A stretch of 33,459 bases of DNA, from contig JANXXS010000025.1 in the NCBI GenBank assembly GCA_025350505.1, positions 1 to 33,459 on the forward strand. Direction: 5' to 3'. This document shows positions 22,736 through 33,171 of the stretch, one piece after another. The first letter of the stretch is position 1; each line of letters starts with the position of its first letter. Source of the DNA: Burkholderiales bacterium (GTDB taxonomy: Bacteria > Pseudomonadota > Gammaproteobacteria > Burkholderiales > Burkholderiaceae_C). The notes beneath the pieces are model-generated. The model saw nothing but the letters and a program-made list of their open reading frames with translations, had not been told where the DNA came from and ran no database searches. Made by a program: the position numbers and the translations under genes.

Positions 22736-23994
22736 AGCCAGCGCTGTCGCCTTCGGAAACTGTCGCCTATCTGAATAACGCGCTTCACGCGTTTGTCCGG
22801 GTTCGGCCATTCCGCCAGCCGTCAGGGACAGACGGCGCGCTCCACGGGTGGAGCGTCGCCGTCAAAGATTGCTTCGACTTGGCCGGCGACATCGCCAGCG
22901 TCGGTACGCCGATGTTCGCTGCGCGCCGCGCGCTGCGAACCGCCACCGCGGTCCAGCGATTGCTGGATGCCGGGGCTTGCATCGTCGGGCACACACAGAT
23001 GGTTGAGCTGGCGTTTGGGGGATGGGGCATCAACGCCGCGCTTGGCACGCCGCGTAACCCCTGGGACGGCCGCATCGTGCGCGTGGCCGGGGGGTCGAGC
23101 AGCGGCTCCGCGGTCGCGGTGGCAGCTCGCATGGTGCCGGCTGCGCTGGGCAGCGACACCGCGGGCTCGATACGGATGCCGGCGGCGTTGTGCGGGATCA
23201 CCGGACTCAAGACCACCTTCGGCCTGATCCCGGAAGACGGCGTGTTTTCCCTGGCCCCGTCTTACGACAGCGTCGGCCCGATGGCGCAAACCGCGGATGA
23301 CTGCGCACGGCTGTTCGAGGTCATGGCGCAGAAGCGCCTGGCGCCGACGCAAGCTCCGAATGGCTGGCGCATCTCCGTGTTCGACAGCTCGGCGTACCCC
23401 GTCCCGGTGGAATCCGCCGTCCAGCGAGCGCTCGACCAAGCAGCCCATGTCTTCGGTCGCCTGGGGGCGCATCTGCACAAGCGCGCGCCACCTTTCGCGC
23501 TGGCGGAGCTGACGCGTGATGCTGGCACATTGATCGGTTCCGAGGCATGGGCCTTGCACCGTGGCCGGTTCGAGACGGATTCGGGCGCGTTCGGAGCGGA
23601 TATTCAACGTCGCTTCGAACAGGCTCGCTTGACCGACTCGGGCACGATTGCCGCCGCGCGCGCTGCGCGCGTTGACGCCAGTGCGCGCTTTCGGCAGTGG
23701 TTTGCCGCCGATGAAGTCTTGCTCATGCCCACGGTGCATTGCAGCGCGCCGGCCCTCGATTCGGTTGACGAACGGGGCTCGCCGCTGGGACAGTTCACGC
23801 GCTGGGTCAATCATGTCGGCGGCTGCGCGCTCAGCCTGCCGGCGGGCTTCGACGCGCTCGGATTGCCGGTAGCAATACAGCTCGTGGGGCAAGCAGGCGC
23901 CGAAGCGCGCTTGCTGGCGCTTGGCTCCGCATTCCAGCACGCAACGGACTGGCATCTGCGCGTGCCGGAACTCGGGTGGGCCAAGAGCCCTTGA
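22732..23994 (+). CDS. Amidase-signature family hydrolase
   Basis: A 420-residue amidase-signature enzyme translationally coupled to the LivM gene (ATGA overlap). The catalytic triad is visible: Lys45 (SVAVKDCFDL), cis-Ser122 (AGGSSSGSAVAVAA) and nucleophile Ser146 (GSDTAGSIRMPAALCG). The 24-residue spacing between the two serines is as in fatty acid amide hydrolase (Ser217/Ser241). The family hydrolyses amides, and members include allophanate hydrolase, arylamidases and glutamyl-tRNA amidotransferase subunit A; this one is a stand-alone cytosolic form without an AtzF C-terminal domain. Coupling to the importer suggests an imported amide, but the substrate cannot be read. It is convergent with the Tm-1-like gene, 21 bases away. 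Confidence 0.9.
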   Translation: MKPALSPSETVAYLNNALHAFVRVRPFRQPSGTDGALHGWSVAVKDCFDLAGDIASVGTPMFAARRALRTATAVQRLLDAGACIVGHTQMVELAFGGWGINAALGTPRNPWDGRIVRVAGGSSSGSAVAVAARMVPAALGSDTAGSIRMPAALCGITGLKTTFGLIPEDGVFSLAPSYDSVGPMAQTADDCARLFEVMAQKRLAPTQAPNGWRISVFDSSAYPVPVESAVQRALDQAAHVFGRLGAHLHKRAPPFALAELTRDAGTLIGSEAWALHRGRFETDSGAFGADIQRRFEQARLTDSGTIAAARAARVDASARFRQWFAADEVLLMPTVHCSAPALDSVDERGSPLGQFTRWVNHVGGCALSLPAGFDALGLPVAIQLVGQAGAEARLLALGSAFQHATDWHLRVPELGWAKSP

Positions 23995-24015
23995 CCTCCC
24001 GAGCGCTCGATGCCG

Positions 24016-25251
24016 TCACGCCCTGCCCGGCTGCCGGTCTCGGGTGTAGGCCAGCACCTGCTCGACGATCGCATCCGCGAACTGCGGGTCGTTGATGTGG
24101 CAGTCGAACTCGCGCGCGACCGTCCCTTTGGGAAGTTCTTTCTTCAGCGCCGCGGCGAACACTGGACACAGCGACGGGTCATGCAGGTGTCCTTCGGGGC
24201 TGTCGTGGTGAGAGAAGCCCTTGAGTGGCACGAAGAACGAGACGGGTCCCTTGGCATCGGCGATCAAGCCGCCCATGTGCTTCGCCAGCGCCTGCAGTTC
24301 GCCGGCTTCGGTGCGCACTGCCGTCAGCGCGTGGTTGTGCATGTGGTATCGGTGGTTGGGGAACATGGTCTTGGCCATGTCGATCGGGCCGGCCACCATG
24401 AAGTCAGCGTTGCCAGGCGCGAAAACGACCGGTATACCCTTGGCAAGCGCCGCCTTTGCGCGGTCGGGACCGGCACTGCACATGCCGTTGTTCAGGAAAT
24501 CGTTGATTTCCACCAGAGACGTGTCGACCACCGCAGCCACGTCACGCTCGCTGACGATCTGGTCCATCGCCATGCCGCCGGTACCGAGCGTATGGAAGAC
24601 CATGACTTCGTAGCCCTTGGCCTCCAGTTGCTTGCGCACGTTGACGGTGCAGCGGTCGATCGTGCTCAACGTCGTCATCGCGATCAGCGGCCTGGGTTCG
24701 ACTCGGGTCGGCGAGTAGTTGTTGGCCATCGCTGCGGTGGCAAGGGCTGCATTGCGGAACACGTCGCGAGTGATGCTGTTCAGGCCGGCGATGTCACACA
24801 CCGGGTTGAACATGTTGATGTCCTTGGCACCAATGAAAGGCTTGGTAAAGCCCGAGGCCATAGTCGACACCATCACTTTGGGAAGACCGTAGGGGAAGGC
24901 TCCCATCACCACGGTGCCCAGGGCGGTGCCCATGGAGCCACCGACGCCGATGATGCCGCTCAAGCCGTGCTTGGCGTGATATTCAAGCGCACATTTGACC
25001 GAACCCTCGATCATTACACCTTGGCATTTGCCCTCGTGCTTCAGGTCGCGGACCTCCTGCAACGTTTTGCCGGCCGCTGCAGCGACGGCCTCGGGCGGAA
25101 TCTCGACGCTCGGATCGGTGGATTCGCGGATGCTGGGGTCGAGGTGCACCACGTCCACGCCCTGGGACTCGAGTACTTCACGGATGTACCGCGCCTCCAC
25201 CGCCTTGGTGTCCAGCGTGATGATCATCAGTACCTTGGGTTTGCTGCTCAT
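24016..25251 (-). CDS. Tm-1-like / UPF0261 family protein
   Basis: A 411-residue protein with an AGGAG ribosome site before the ATG at 25251. It matches the UPF0261 family related to the N-terminal half of the tomato virus-resistance protein Tm-1. It opens with KVLMIITLDTKAVEARYIRE, followed by GIIGVGGSMGTALGTVVM near 99-116 (a Gly-rich ATP-binding loop) and LPKVMVSTMASGFTKPFIGA. The C-terminal half carries TLGTGGMAMDQIV, PVVFAPGNADFMVAGP and a His-rich GFSHHDSPEGHLHDP. Bacterial members have no settled function. Here it is the last gene of the carboxylase operon, 20 bases after the CoA-ligase-like gene, so it probably acts on that pathway's substrate or on its activation. Its exact role is unknown. 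Confidence 0.85.
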   Translation of the reverse strand: MSSKPKVLMIITLDTKAVEARYIREVLESQGVDVVHLDPSIRESTDPSVEIPPEAVAAAAGKTLQEVRDLKHEGKCQGVMIEGSVKCALEYHAKHGLSGIIGVGGSMGTALGTVVMGAFPYGLPKVMVSTMASGFTKPFIGAKDINMFNPVCDIAGLNSITRDVFRNAALATAAMANNYSPTRVEPRPLIAMTTLSTIDRCTVNVRKQLEAKGYEVMVFHTLGTGGMAMDQIVSERDVAAVVDTSLVEINDFLNNGMCSAGPDRAKAALAKGIPVVFAPGNADFMVAGPIDMAKTMFPNHRYHMHNHALTAVRTEAGELQALAKHMGGLIADAKGPVSFFVPLKGFSHHDSPEGHLHDPSLCPVFAAALKKELPKGTVAREFDCHINDPQFADAIVEQVLAYTRDRQPGRA

Positions 25252-25271
25252 TGCCTATCTCCTTCTCGTGT

Positions 25272-27330
25272 TCAAACACGGTCGATGTGATGCGGGTGCC
25301 GTCGGCTAGTGGCACCTCGCGGGTCCAACGCGTTTGCGGAGGTCGTCATCTCCTCGGCCAGACGCTGAAAAAAGCCGATGCTCCTCGGATTGGCCATCGC
25401 ATCAGCGCTGGCGACTTTTTCGGGGGACGCGCCGAGCAAAAGCTTGCGGATCGGCACTTCCATCTTCTTGCCGGTCAACGTGCGCGGGATCTCGTCGACC
25501 TGGTAGATCTCGTTGGGCACGTGGCGCGCGGAGGCCTTGCTTCGGATCTGCTGCGCGATGCGCGTCTTCAACGCTTCGTCGAGAACGCAGCCCGGGGCCA
25601 GCACGACGAACAACGGCATGAAGGAGGGCCGCCCCAGGTACTCGAGGTCGACCACCAGACTGTCGCGAACTTCCGGCAACTCCTCGACCACGCGGTAGAT
25701 CTCGGCCGTGCCCATGCGGATGCCGTGGCGGTTGATCGTCGAATCCGACCGCCCATAAATCACCGAAGTGCCTCGCGATGTGAAGCGGATCCAGTCGCCA
25801 TGGCGCCAGACACCGGGGTATGTTTCGAAATAGCTCTCGCGATAGCGACGGTGTTGGGGGTCTCCCCAGAAATAGATGGGCATTGACGGCATGGGCTTTG
25901 TGATCACCAGTTCACCCACTTCGTCGATCACTGGATCGCCGTGGTCGTTGTATGCATAGGCGGCGACGCCGAGTTCACGGCACTGGATCTCGCCGGCGTT
26001 GACCGGCAGGATCGGTGCACAGGCGACGAATCCCGAAGCGATGTCGGTACCGCCGCTGATCGAGGCCAGCCACAGATCCGGCTTCACGGCGTCGTATACC
26101 CATTGGTAGGCGTCGATCGGCAGCGGCGAGCCGGTGGCGTTGATCGCGCGCAGGCTCTGCAACGGCACCAGATCGCGAGGGCGCAGGCCGTCTTTCATGC
26201 AGTTGATCAGGTAGACCGCGCCGCAGCCGAAGAGCGTGACTCGCTCTTCGTCGATGAATCGCCACAGCGCAGTGTTGTCCGGCCAGGCGGGGTTGCCGTC
26301 GTACAGCACGATGCTGGCACCGGTCAACAAGGCTCCGAGTTGCAGGTTCCAGACGATCCAGCCTGTGCCGCCCAGGAACAACAGCCGGTCCCCCGGCCGC
26401 AGATCGTGCTGCAGCGCCATGGTCTTCAGGTGCGTCAACACGATGCCGCCCTGGCTGTGCACGATCGCCTTGGGCAGACCGGTGGTTCCTGACGAATAGA
26501 CGATCCAGAGCGGGGTGCTCGAAGGGCAGACGTTCGAATCGCAACTCGGCATCTACCGCGATCGCGTCCGGCCAACTCAGCCGGTCCCGCCACGACGGCG
26601 GCTTGTGCGACGCTGCGCGACAGACCGGTCCCGCGATATGGATGACGTGACGGACCGTCGGCAGCTCGAGCAGCAACTCATCGACCAGCTCACGCCGATC
26701 GTGGGTCTTGCCGTTGTAGCTGTAGCTGTCCACCGCCAGCAGCACTTTGGGCTCGATCTGGCGGAAACGGTCCAGTACCACGGTGGCACCCATATCGGGC
26801 GCGCAACTCGACCAGATCGCGCCGATGCTGGCGCAAGCGAGAAACGCAACGACCGTCTCGGGGCGGTTGGGCATGTACGACGCCACGCGGTCACCCGGGC
26901 CCACGCCGAGGTTCCGCAGATGGGCTGCCAGGGCCCCGGTGTCGTGTTTCAGTTGGGCCCACGAAACCTCGTGCGTGCCGGTGTCCTCGCTGCGGGCGAT
27001 CAGCGCCGGCCGCTCGTCGGTAGCACAGCGGAACACGTGCTCTGCGTAGTTCAGCCGCGCGTTCGGGTACCAGTGCGCGCCCGGCATGGTCGAGCCACCG
27101 AGAACGGGCACCCGAGAGCCTTCGGCTTGAAGGTCGAAGAAGTCCCAGATCGATTGCCAGAACGACTCGAGCTCGTCGACCGACCAAGTCCACAGGCTCT
27201 GGTAGCTGTCGAAGTTCAGCCCTCGCTGGGCCGCCAGCCAGTGCATGTAGGCCGCAAGACGGGTCGGCTCGATCTGATCGGGCCGCGGTGTCCACAGCAC
27301 CGCACCTGGCGCGGACTCCGATGGGCTCAT
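25272..27330 (-). pseudogene. Acetoacetate-CoA ligase-like enzyme, frameshifted at 26512-26515
   Basis: Two overlapping minus-strand frames together give one acyl-CoA synthetase of about 685 residues. The first part, from the ATG at 27330, has the N-terminal cap of acetoacetyl-CoA synthetase (WYPNARLNYAEHVF) and runs to LRFERLPFEHP. The second resumes at LWIVYSSGTTGLPKAIVHS, the AMP-binding P-loop, and continues with YGRSDSTINRHGIRMGTAEI and the catalytic-Lys region TLTGKKMEVPIRKLL. The break falls in a run of four C (G on the plus strand, 26512-26515); three would restore EHPLWIVYSSGT. A homopolymer length error or a recent mutation fits equally. The family forms CoA esters of 3-oxoacids with ATP. 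Its start overlaps the HAD gene stop by four bases, so it belongs to the carboxylase operon and would activate the carboxylation product. Confidence 0.85.
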
Positions 27331-28178
27331 GTCAGCATCTCCAGCAGCCGATCGACGCCGGTCAACGACAGATGGGGACGGCTCTGGGCCGGCAACTGGT
27401 CGAAGTCAGCGCCGCTGCTCAATCCGGTGTGCACGCCGACCGAGAACGCGCCGCCGCGGAGTGCCATCGCGTTCTCCAGGCTGATGTCGTCGCCGACGAT
27501 GGCCATTTGCGCCGGCTTGACGCCTCCCAGACGGGCGCTTGCACAAGCCAGCGCCTGAGCCGATGGCTTGCCGACGACCACGGCGTTCTTGCCGGTGACG
27601 CTGCGCACCGCCGCGGCCAGGGCGCCGGAGACGCCCAAGGTGCGTCCCTCGCGGCTTGCCAGGTACGCGGCCTTGGAGACGGTGTACAGCGTCGCCCCGG
27701 CCCAGACGGCGCGGCACGCTGCGTCCAGGTCGGCGAGTACGAAGCCGGGGTACCAGCCGATCAGCACGGCATCTGCGTCGTCGGCACGTTCGGGGGACCG
27801 CACGACATCGAAGCCGGCCTCGACCAGCGGTTTCCAGACGCCCTCGCCACCCAGCACGAGCAGTCGCTTGTAGCCGCGACGTTTGAACAGATCGAGGGCC
27901 ACGCTGACCGGGGTCAGCATGTGACGCTCGTCGATCTCGATGCCGATGTCGGTCAACGCTTTCGAAAGCTGTGACGGGGTTTTGGCGCTGCCGTTCGTGA
28001 AACCGACGTACGGCACCTCGCGCTGGCGCAGCAAGGCCAGCAGTTCGCATGCTCCCGGCAGGGGCTGATACCCGCTGAACTGCTTGTCTGCGAGCGCCAG
28101 CGTGCCATCGACGTCGAAGACGTAGCCACGTACGCCCGCCAGCGTCGGCACGGATGTCTTGATCGGAGCACTGTTCAT
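27327..28178 (-). CDS. HAD-superfamily phosphatase, NagD-like
   Basis: A 283-residue HAD hydrolase of the NagD/4-nitrophenylphosphatase type (subfamily IIA). Nucleophile Asp22 and Asp24 lie in VFDVDGTLALADK, then VGFTNGSAKTPSQLSKAL (motif II Thr/Ser), Lys in VVVGKPSAQALACA, and the metal-binding Asp pair in AIVGDDISLENAMAL. The large inserted cap (IGWYPGFVLADLDAACRA) is typical of this class. It should remove phosphate from a small molecule in the cytoplasm. Its place between the carboxyltransferase and CoA-ligase genes, with four-base overlaps on both sides, suggests it clears a phosphorylated intermediate or side product of the pathway, which I cannot identify. No secretion signal is present. 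Confidence 0.87.
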   Translation of the reverse strand: MNSAPIKTSVPTLAGVRGYVFDVDGTLALADKQFSGYQPLPGACELLALLRQREVPYVGFTNGSAKTPSQLSKALTDIGIEIDERHMLTPVSVALDLFKRRGYKRLLVLGGEGVWKPLVEAGFDVVRSPERADDADAVLIGWYPGFVLADLDAACRAVWAGATLYTVSKAAYLASREGRTLGVSGALAAAVRSVTGKNAVVVGKPSAQALACASARLGGVKPAQMAIVGDDISLENAMALRGGAFSVGVHTGLSSGADFDQLPAQSRPHLSLTGVDRLLEMLT

Positions 28179-29667
28179 GCAGCTTGTCCTGGGGCAGAGC
28201 CCGGCCGATTGGCGCGCAGGTCCACCAGAAACCCGTCCCTTTCGAAGCGTGCGTGAGTCACGTCGGGTCGCCGCGACAACTCGGTGATGAGCTTTTCGAC
28301 CGGGCTGGCCACGGCGCTGTAGGTCTCACGACTCGGGCCCGCCGCCACCATGGCGTCGACCTGCTCCGCGGGCATCGTCGCGCGCAGCAGGAACTCTTCG
28401 TCGGAGAGCCCGGCGTCGAACCGCCGCCGCAGCTCGGACAGTTCCGGCATGGCGGCTTGGCTGGCGAGCTCTCGCGCGCGCGGCAACTGCTCGATCCGGT
28501 CTCGCACGTTCGGATCCATCGGCGCCGGGGGCGTACCGAACTTGCCGAGGACGTAGCGGATGACTTCGTCGGGCACGTTGGCATACCGCTCCGGCGCGAG
28601 GACGTTCATCACCGCCTGCGTCCCGACGACTTGCGAGAACGGCGTCACCATGATCGGGTAGCCGAACTCGCGGCGCACGCGCTCCACCTCTTCGTACACC
28701 TCCGGCAGGCGATGCTCCTGGCGCATTTCGCGCAGCTGGCGCCGCATCGTCCCGATCATCCCGCCCGGGAGCTGGTGCTGGAAGTAGCGCACGTCGTATT
28801 CCTGGGGTACCCCGGGCGCCAGGCCTTCGGCTGCCGCGAGCTTTTCGAAGTAGCTGCTGATGCGCGCGACAGCCTCCATGTCCAGATCGATGGAGACGCC
28901 CTTGCTGCGCAGATTGGCCACCACGTTTTCGATCGCCGGCTGACTGCTGCCGTTGCCGACCGGGCGCGCGGCGGTGTGCAGCGTCTCGACGCCCAACTCC
29001 GGGGCTTCGGAATACGTGAATGGCGCCAGTCCGATCGTGCAGTGAGAGTGCAACTCGAGGGGCTTGCCACCGAGCGCGGTGTGCAGCGCCGGCAACAGCG
29101 TGCGCGCGCGCTCTGGCGTCAGCAGGCCGCCGGGATCCTTCAGGTAGACACGCGAGATCGCGGGAACTGCCGCGAGTTGGCGTGCCGCATTGGCGAAGTG
29201 CACATCGTCATGTATCGGGCTGACCGTGTAGACGACGGCGCCGACGATCTCGCGCCCGCCAGCCGCTGCAATCGCGGTGGCGCTATCTACCACGGCCTGC
29301 ATGTTGTTCATGGGGTCCATCACCATGAAGCGCTCGATGCCGCTGCGGACCAGCAACTTGTACGAGAGCTCCATCAGTTCCGGATGAGCCGTCTCCCAGG
29401 AGATGAAGCGCATGCCGGTCGACAGAAAGCTCAGCGGCGTGCGTGGCATGCGGGCTTTCATCAAGCGGATGCGCTCCCAAGGGTTTTCCTTGTGGAAACG
29501 CACCGTGACCGCCATATGCGTGCTGGTGGTGAAATCGATCGCGCGGTAGCCCACGCGATCGAGGTCCGCCGCGATCTCTAGCATCATCCCTGTGCGCAGG
29601 CCTACCGCGCCCCACAGACTTTGGTTGCCGTCGCGAAGCGTCGTGTCGACGAAATCGAGGGGTGCGC

Positions 29668-29671
<4 letters not shown>
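28175..29671 (-). CDS. Biotin-dependent carboxyltransferase, pyruvate carboxylase-like but with altered substrate site
   Basis: A 498-residue carboxyltransferase of the pyruvate carboxylase/oxaloacetate decarboxylase alpha type, without an attached biotin domain. Retained features are DTTLRDGNQS (Arg13, metal-ligand Asp14, Gln17), the carboxylated-Lys motif as Lys178 in YLKDPGGLL, and metal ligands His208 and His210 in LHSHCTIG. Segments that hold pyruvate in the family are replaced: GGATF becomes TTSTH (48-52), the LLRG.N..GY loop becomes FLSTGMRFISW (82-92), and PGGQYTN becomes PGGMIGT (302-308). The Arg that grips the pyruvate carboxylate appears lost. It should therefore transfer CO2 from biotin to another enolisable acceptor, possibly a ketone. 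Its genes overlap by four bases with biotin carboxylase upstream and the HAD phosphatase downstream. Confidence 0.85.
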
Positions 29672-31091
<1,420 letters not shown>

Positions 31092-31095
<4 letters not shown>

Positions 31096-31553
31096 GCCGG
31101 GCGCACGCGCATCAACACCTGTTCGAATTCGACCAGGTCTCCGTCGCGAACGAGAACTTCGACCAAAACGCCTTCGACGCGGGCCGAGATCGAATTCATC
31201 AGCTTCATGACTTCGATGATCCCGACAGCACTGTCGGCGGAGACGCGGCCGCCGATGGCGACAAAGGGCTCGGCGCCAGGCTTGGGTGCGCCGTAGAAGG
31301 TGCCGAGCATCGGCGCACGGATCTCGAGCAGGGTCGAATCAGTTGACACAGCGGCCGGAGCCGCGGCAGGGGCTGGCGGCGAACCCCGCGGCGCGGCGGC
31401 CGGCGTCGATCGAACGGGCGTCGGCAACGTGGCCGGGGCGCCGTTTCTGCGCAACGACAGCTTGATGCCTTCTGCTTCAAGGTGCAGTTCGTCGAAGTGC
31501 GAGATGTCGAGCAGTTTGATCAGGCGTTCGACATCTTCGTGGGAAAAGCTCAT
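31092..31553 (-). CDS. Biotin carboxyl carrier protein
   Basis: A 153-residue AccB-like carrier. The ATG at 31553 is chosen because AAGGAG lies eight bases before it; the ATG six bases further upstream is only two bases from the same site. Residues 1-37 form a helical N-terminus (FSHEDVERLIKLLDISHFDE) as in AccB, 40-72 are a Pro/Ala-rich hinge, and 76-153 the biotinyl domain. Biotin would be attached to Lys117 in IIEVMKLMNSI; the usual motif is EAMKMMN, so the Val is a small change. It is the first gene of the leftward operon and diverges from iclR across about 195 bases. Confidence 0.92.
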
Positions 31554-31582
31554 GAACATGGCTCCTTAAGCGCGGCTGGCTC

Positions 31583-31594
31583 GTTCAGGTGAAC
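31583..31594. promoter_or_regulatory. Palindrome upstream of the carboxylase operon
   Basis: GTTCA-gg-TGAAC is a perfect inverted repeat 30 bases before the carrier-protein start, within the expected leader. It resembles the core of the IclR-type site (TTCA...GGTGAA) but with a shorter centre. Longer arms ACAGGAG/CTCCTGT, about 20 bases apart, follow it. It might be a second regulator site or an RNA fold. Confidence 0.3.
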
Positions 31595-31713
31595 AGGAGC
31601 ACAGCGAGCGCATGCTTGTCTCCTGTCACATTCTTCGTTCCCGGCTTGTTGGTTTCCGGGTATGGCGAAAGTATTGGCGGCGATCGGATTGACGGGTAGC
31701 ATCGTCGGCTAAG

Positions 31714-31730
31714 TTTTCTCCTGGTGAAAC
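31714..31730. promoter_or_regulatory. Putative IclR operator in the carboxylase/iclR divergent region
   Basis: TTTTCTCCTGGTGAAAC lies 18 bases before the iclR start and matches the site at 16941-16957 at 14 of 17 positions, with the arms TTTTC and GTGAAAC fully kept. Its position would allow autorepression of iclR and control of the divergent carboxylase operon. Confidence 0.6.
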
Positions 31731-31748
31731 GCGGAGTCCCCAAAGCCC

Positions 31749-32558
31749 ATGCGTGACTACAAGGTCAAAACGATCCGCGCCCTGGACCGCGGCCTCGAGG
31801 TGCTCGCGCATTTGCACCAGGCTCGCGCCGCGAGCTTGCACGACCTGTTCCTTGCAACTGGCTTGCCCAAGGCGACTCTCACGAGACTGATCGTGACCTT
31901 GGAAAAGCGCGGCATGGTCTGGCAGCGACTCGCCGACGGTGCCTACATGGCAAGCCACACACTGAAGCCGCGCGCTCCGCAACTCAGCGACGAGAACTAT
32001 CTGGTCGAGGTCGCGTCGCCAGTGATGGAGCGTCTGTGCCGCAAGGTCAACTGGCCATCCGTGCTAGCCGTCCCTCGGCTCGATTGCATGGAGGTGATCG
32101 AGACCAATCGACCGAAGTCCTACTTCTCGTACGTCCAAGTAGGACCGATCGGCTTTCGAATAAATATGCTGCGTTCTGCGACGGGTCGCGCCTATATCGC
32201 CTTCTGTAGCGAGAGCGAGCGTCAGGCGATGCTTCTGCGTCTTGCGGCCAGCAACGATCCGGGCAACTTCATGGCGCGCCAGCCGGCGATGGTGGAGCGC
32301 TTGCTCGGAGAGACAAGGCGCTTGGGATATGGACACCGAACTCCCGATTTCGGAGGTCACTTCGACCAGACCCGTCGTGAATGGAACGATGACAGAGATT
32401 CGATCGCGGTGCCGATTTGGGCTGGGGAGGAGGTGATCGCGTCGGTCAACTTGACGTGGATGCATACGGTTGCCACAGTGCCCCAGATGGTTAAGGCGCA
32501 CCTTGCGCAACTGACTGCCGCTGCGCGGGAGATCTCAATGCGGTTTGTAGCAACGTAG
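31749..32558 (+). CDS. IclR-family transcriptional regulator
   Basis: A 269-residue IclR-type regulator. The N-terminal winged helix is VKTIRALDRGLEVLAHLHQ, then LHDLFLATGLPKATLTRLIV and LEKRGMVWQRLADGAYMAS (about 6-70). The C-terminal effector domain (85-265) includes GRAYIAFCSESERQAM and IAVPIWAGEEVIASVNLTW. It resembles MhpR-like activators of aromatic acid catabolism. It diverges from the biotin-carboxylase operon, and a palindrome at 31714 overlaps its likely promoter. A near copy precedes dehydrogenase 2 at 16941, so one regulator may control the dehydrogenases, importer 2, the amidase and the carboxylase genes; this is inference. GGAG lies about 12 bases before the ATG. Confidence 0.9.
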   Translation: MRDYKVKTIRALDRGLEVLAHLHQARAASLHDLFLATGLPKATLTRLIVTLEKRGMVWQRLADGAYMASHTLKPRAPQLSDENYLVEVASPVMERLCRKVNWPSVLAVPRLDCMEVIETNRPKSYFSYVQVGPIGFRINMLRSATGRAYIAFCSESERQAMLLRLAASNDPGNFMARQPAMVERLLGETRRLGYGHRTPDFGGHFDQTRREWNDDRDSIAVPIWAGEEVIASVNLTWMHTVATVPQMVKAHLAQLTAAAREISMRFVAT

Positions 32559-32797
32559 TCGCTGCGGGTCAGTCCAGATGTCATTGACCGATTTCAGAAC
32601 CATGCGCTGCTTGGAAGCAAAATGCGGCGACATTATCTGCACGATGACACTATGACCAGGCAGACGAGAAGCGCGAAGCTTGGCGTCTCCTGGGCGACCG
32701 ACTGGAAGTCATCCTGTCTCGTGCAAACGTGGGACCGCTACAGCGCCCAGTGAAGAGCGATGCATTTGTCGAAACATCAACCCGTTCCGTTGGATAG
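32559..32797. other. Gene-poor stretch between iclR and the IS3 remnant
   Basis: No complete gene is seen. A plus-strand frame without a start codon is open from 32648 to a TAG at 32795-32797 (47 codons, including EKREAWRLLGDRLEVILSRA), which has protein-like composition and could be the tail of a disrupted gene. The similarity to transposase begins immediately after its stop, so this may be an insertion junction. Confidence 0.4.
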
Positions 32798-33136
32798 CTA
32801 AGCGGCATCACGGTGTCGACGAGTCGCAAGGGGGACTGCTGAAACAACGCGCCGATGGAATCGGTCAACGGCACCTTGAAGGTCGAGTGCGTGAACGACG
32901 AGCACTTCGAGACTCGCGCGCAGGCGCGCCAAGCGATCGTCGAATATATCGGTTACTACAATACCGAGAGGCGCCATTCCTCCCTGGGCAACATCACTCC
33001 GGCGGAGTTCGAGCGGCGCTGGCGCGCGGGGGTCAAACTCATTGACCACGGCTGCGCCGCACTGAGGCACCGCGTTACCCACCGACGGCCGGCTACCGGT
33101 TCGTCGCAAGCGACCGAACCGGCCGTCCGTGGATAA
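32798..33136 (+). pseudogene. IS3-family transposase (OrfB) C-terminal fragment, with internal stop
   Basis: From about 32798 the frame reads SGITVSTSRKGDC, then TGA at 32840-32842, then NNAPMESVNGTLKVECVNDE, and ends at 33134-33136. The canonical IS3 OrfB sequence has Trp where the stop is (KGDCWDNAPMESF). The following region, IVEYIGYYNTERRHSSLG and TPAEFERRW, is the typical C-terminus after the catalytic Glu. Most of the integrase core, including two of the DDE residues, is missing. A short frame from ATG 32855 would give only the last 93 residues. This is a dead remnant that marks the right edge of Region B. Confidence 0.85.
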
Positions 33137-33171
33137 CGCTCATCGCGCTTCGTGGCGTCCACGGAACGGGG

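Noticed and set aside
26512-26515. Programmed frameshift in the CoA-ligase gene
   Set aside because: The run is only four bases long, there is no clear slippery heptamer with a following structure, and the family does not use frameshifting; an error or mutation is simpler.
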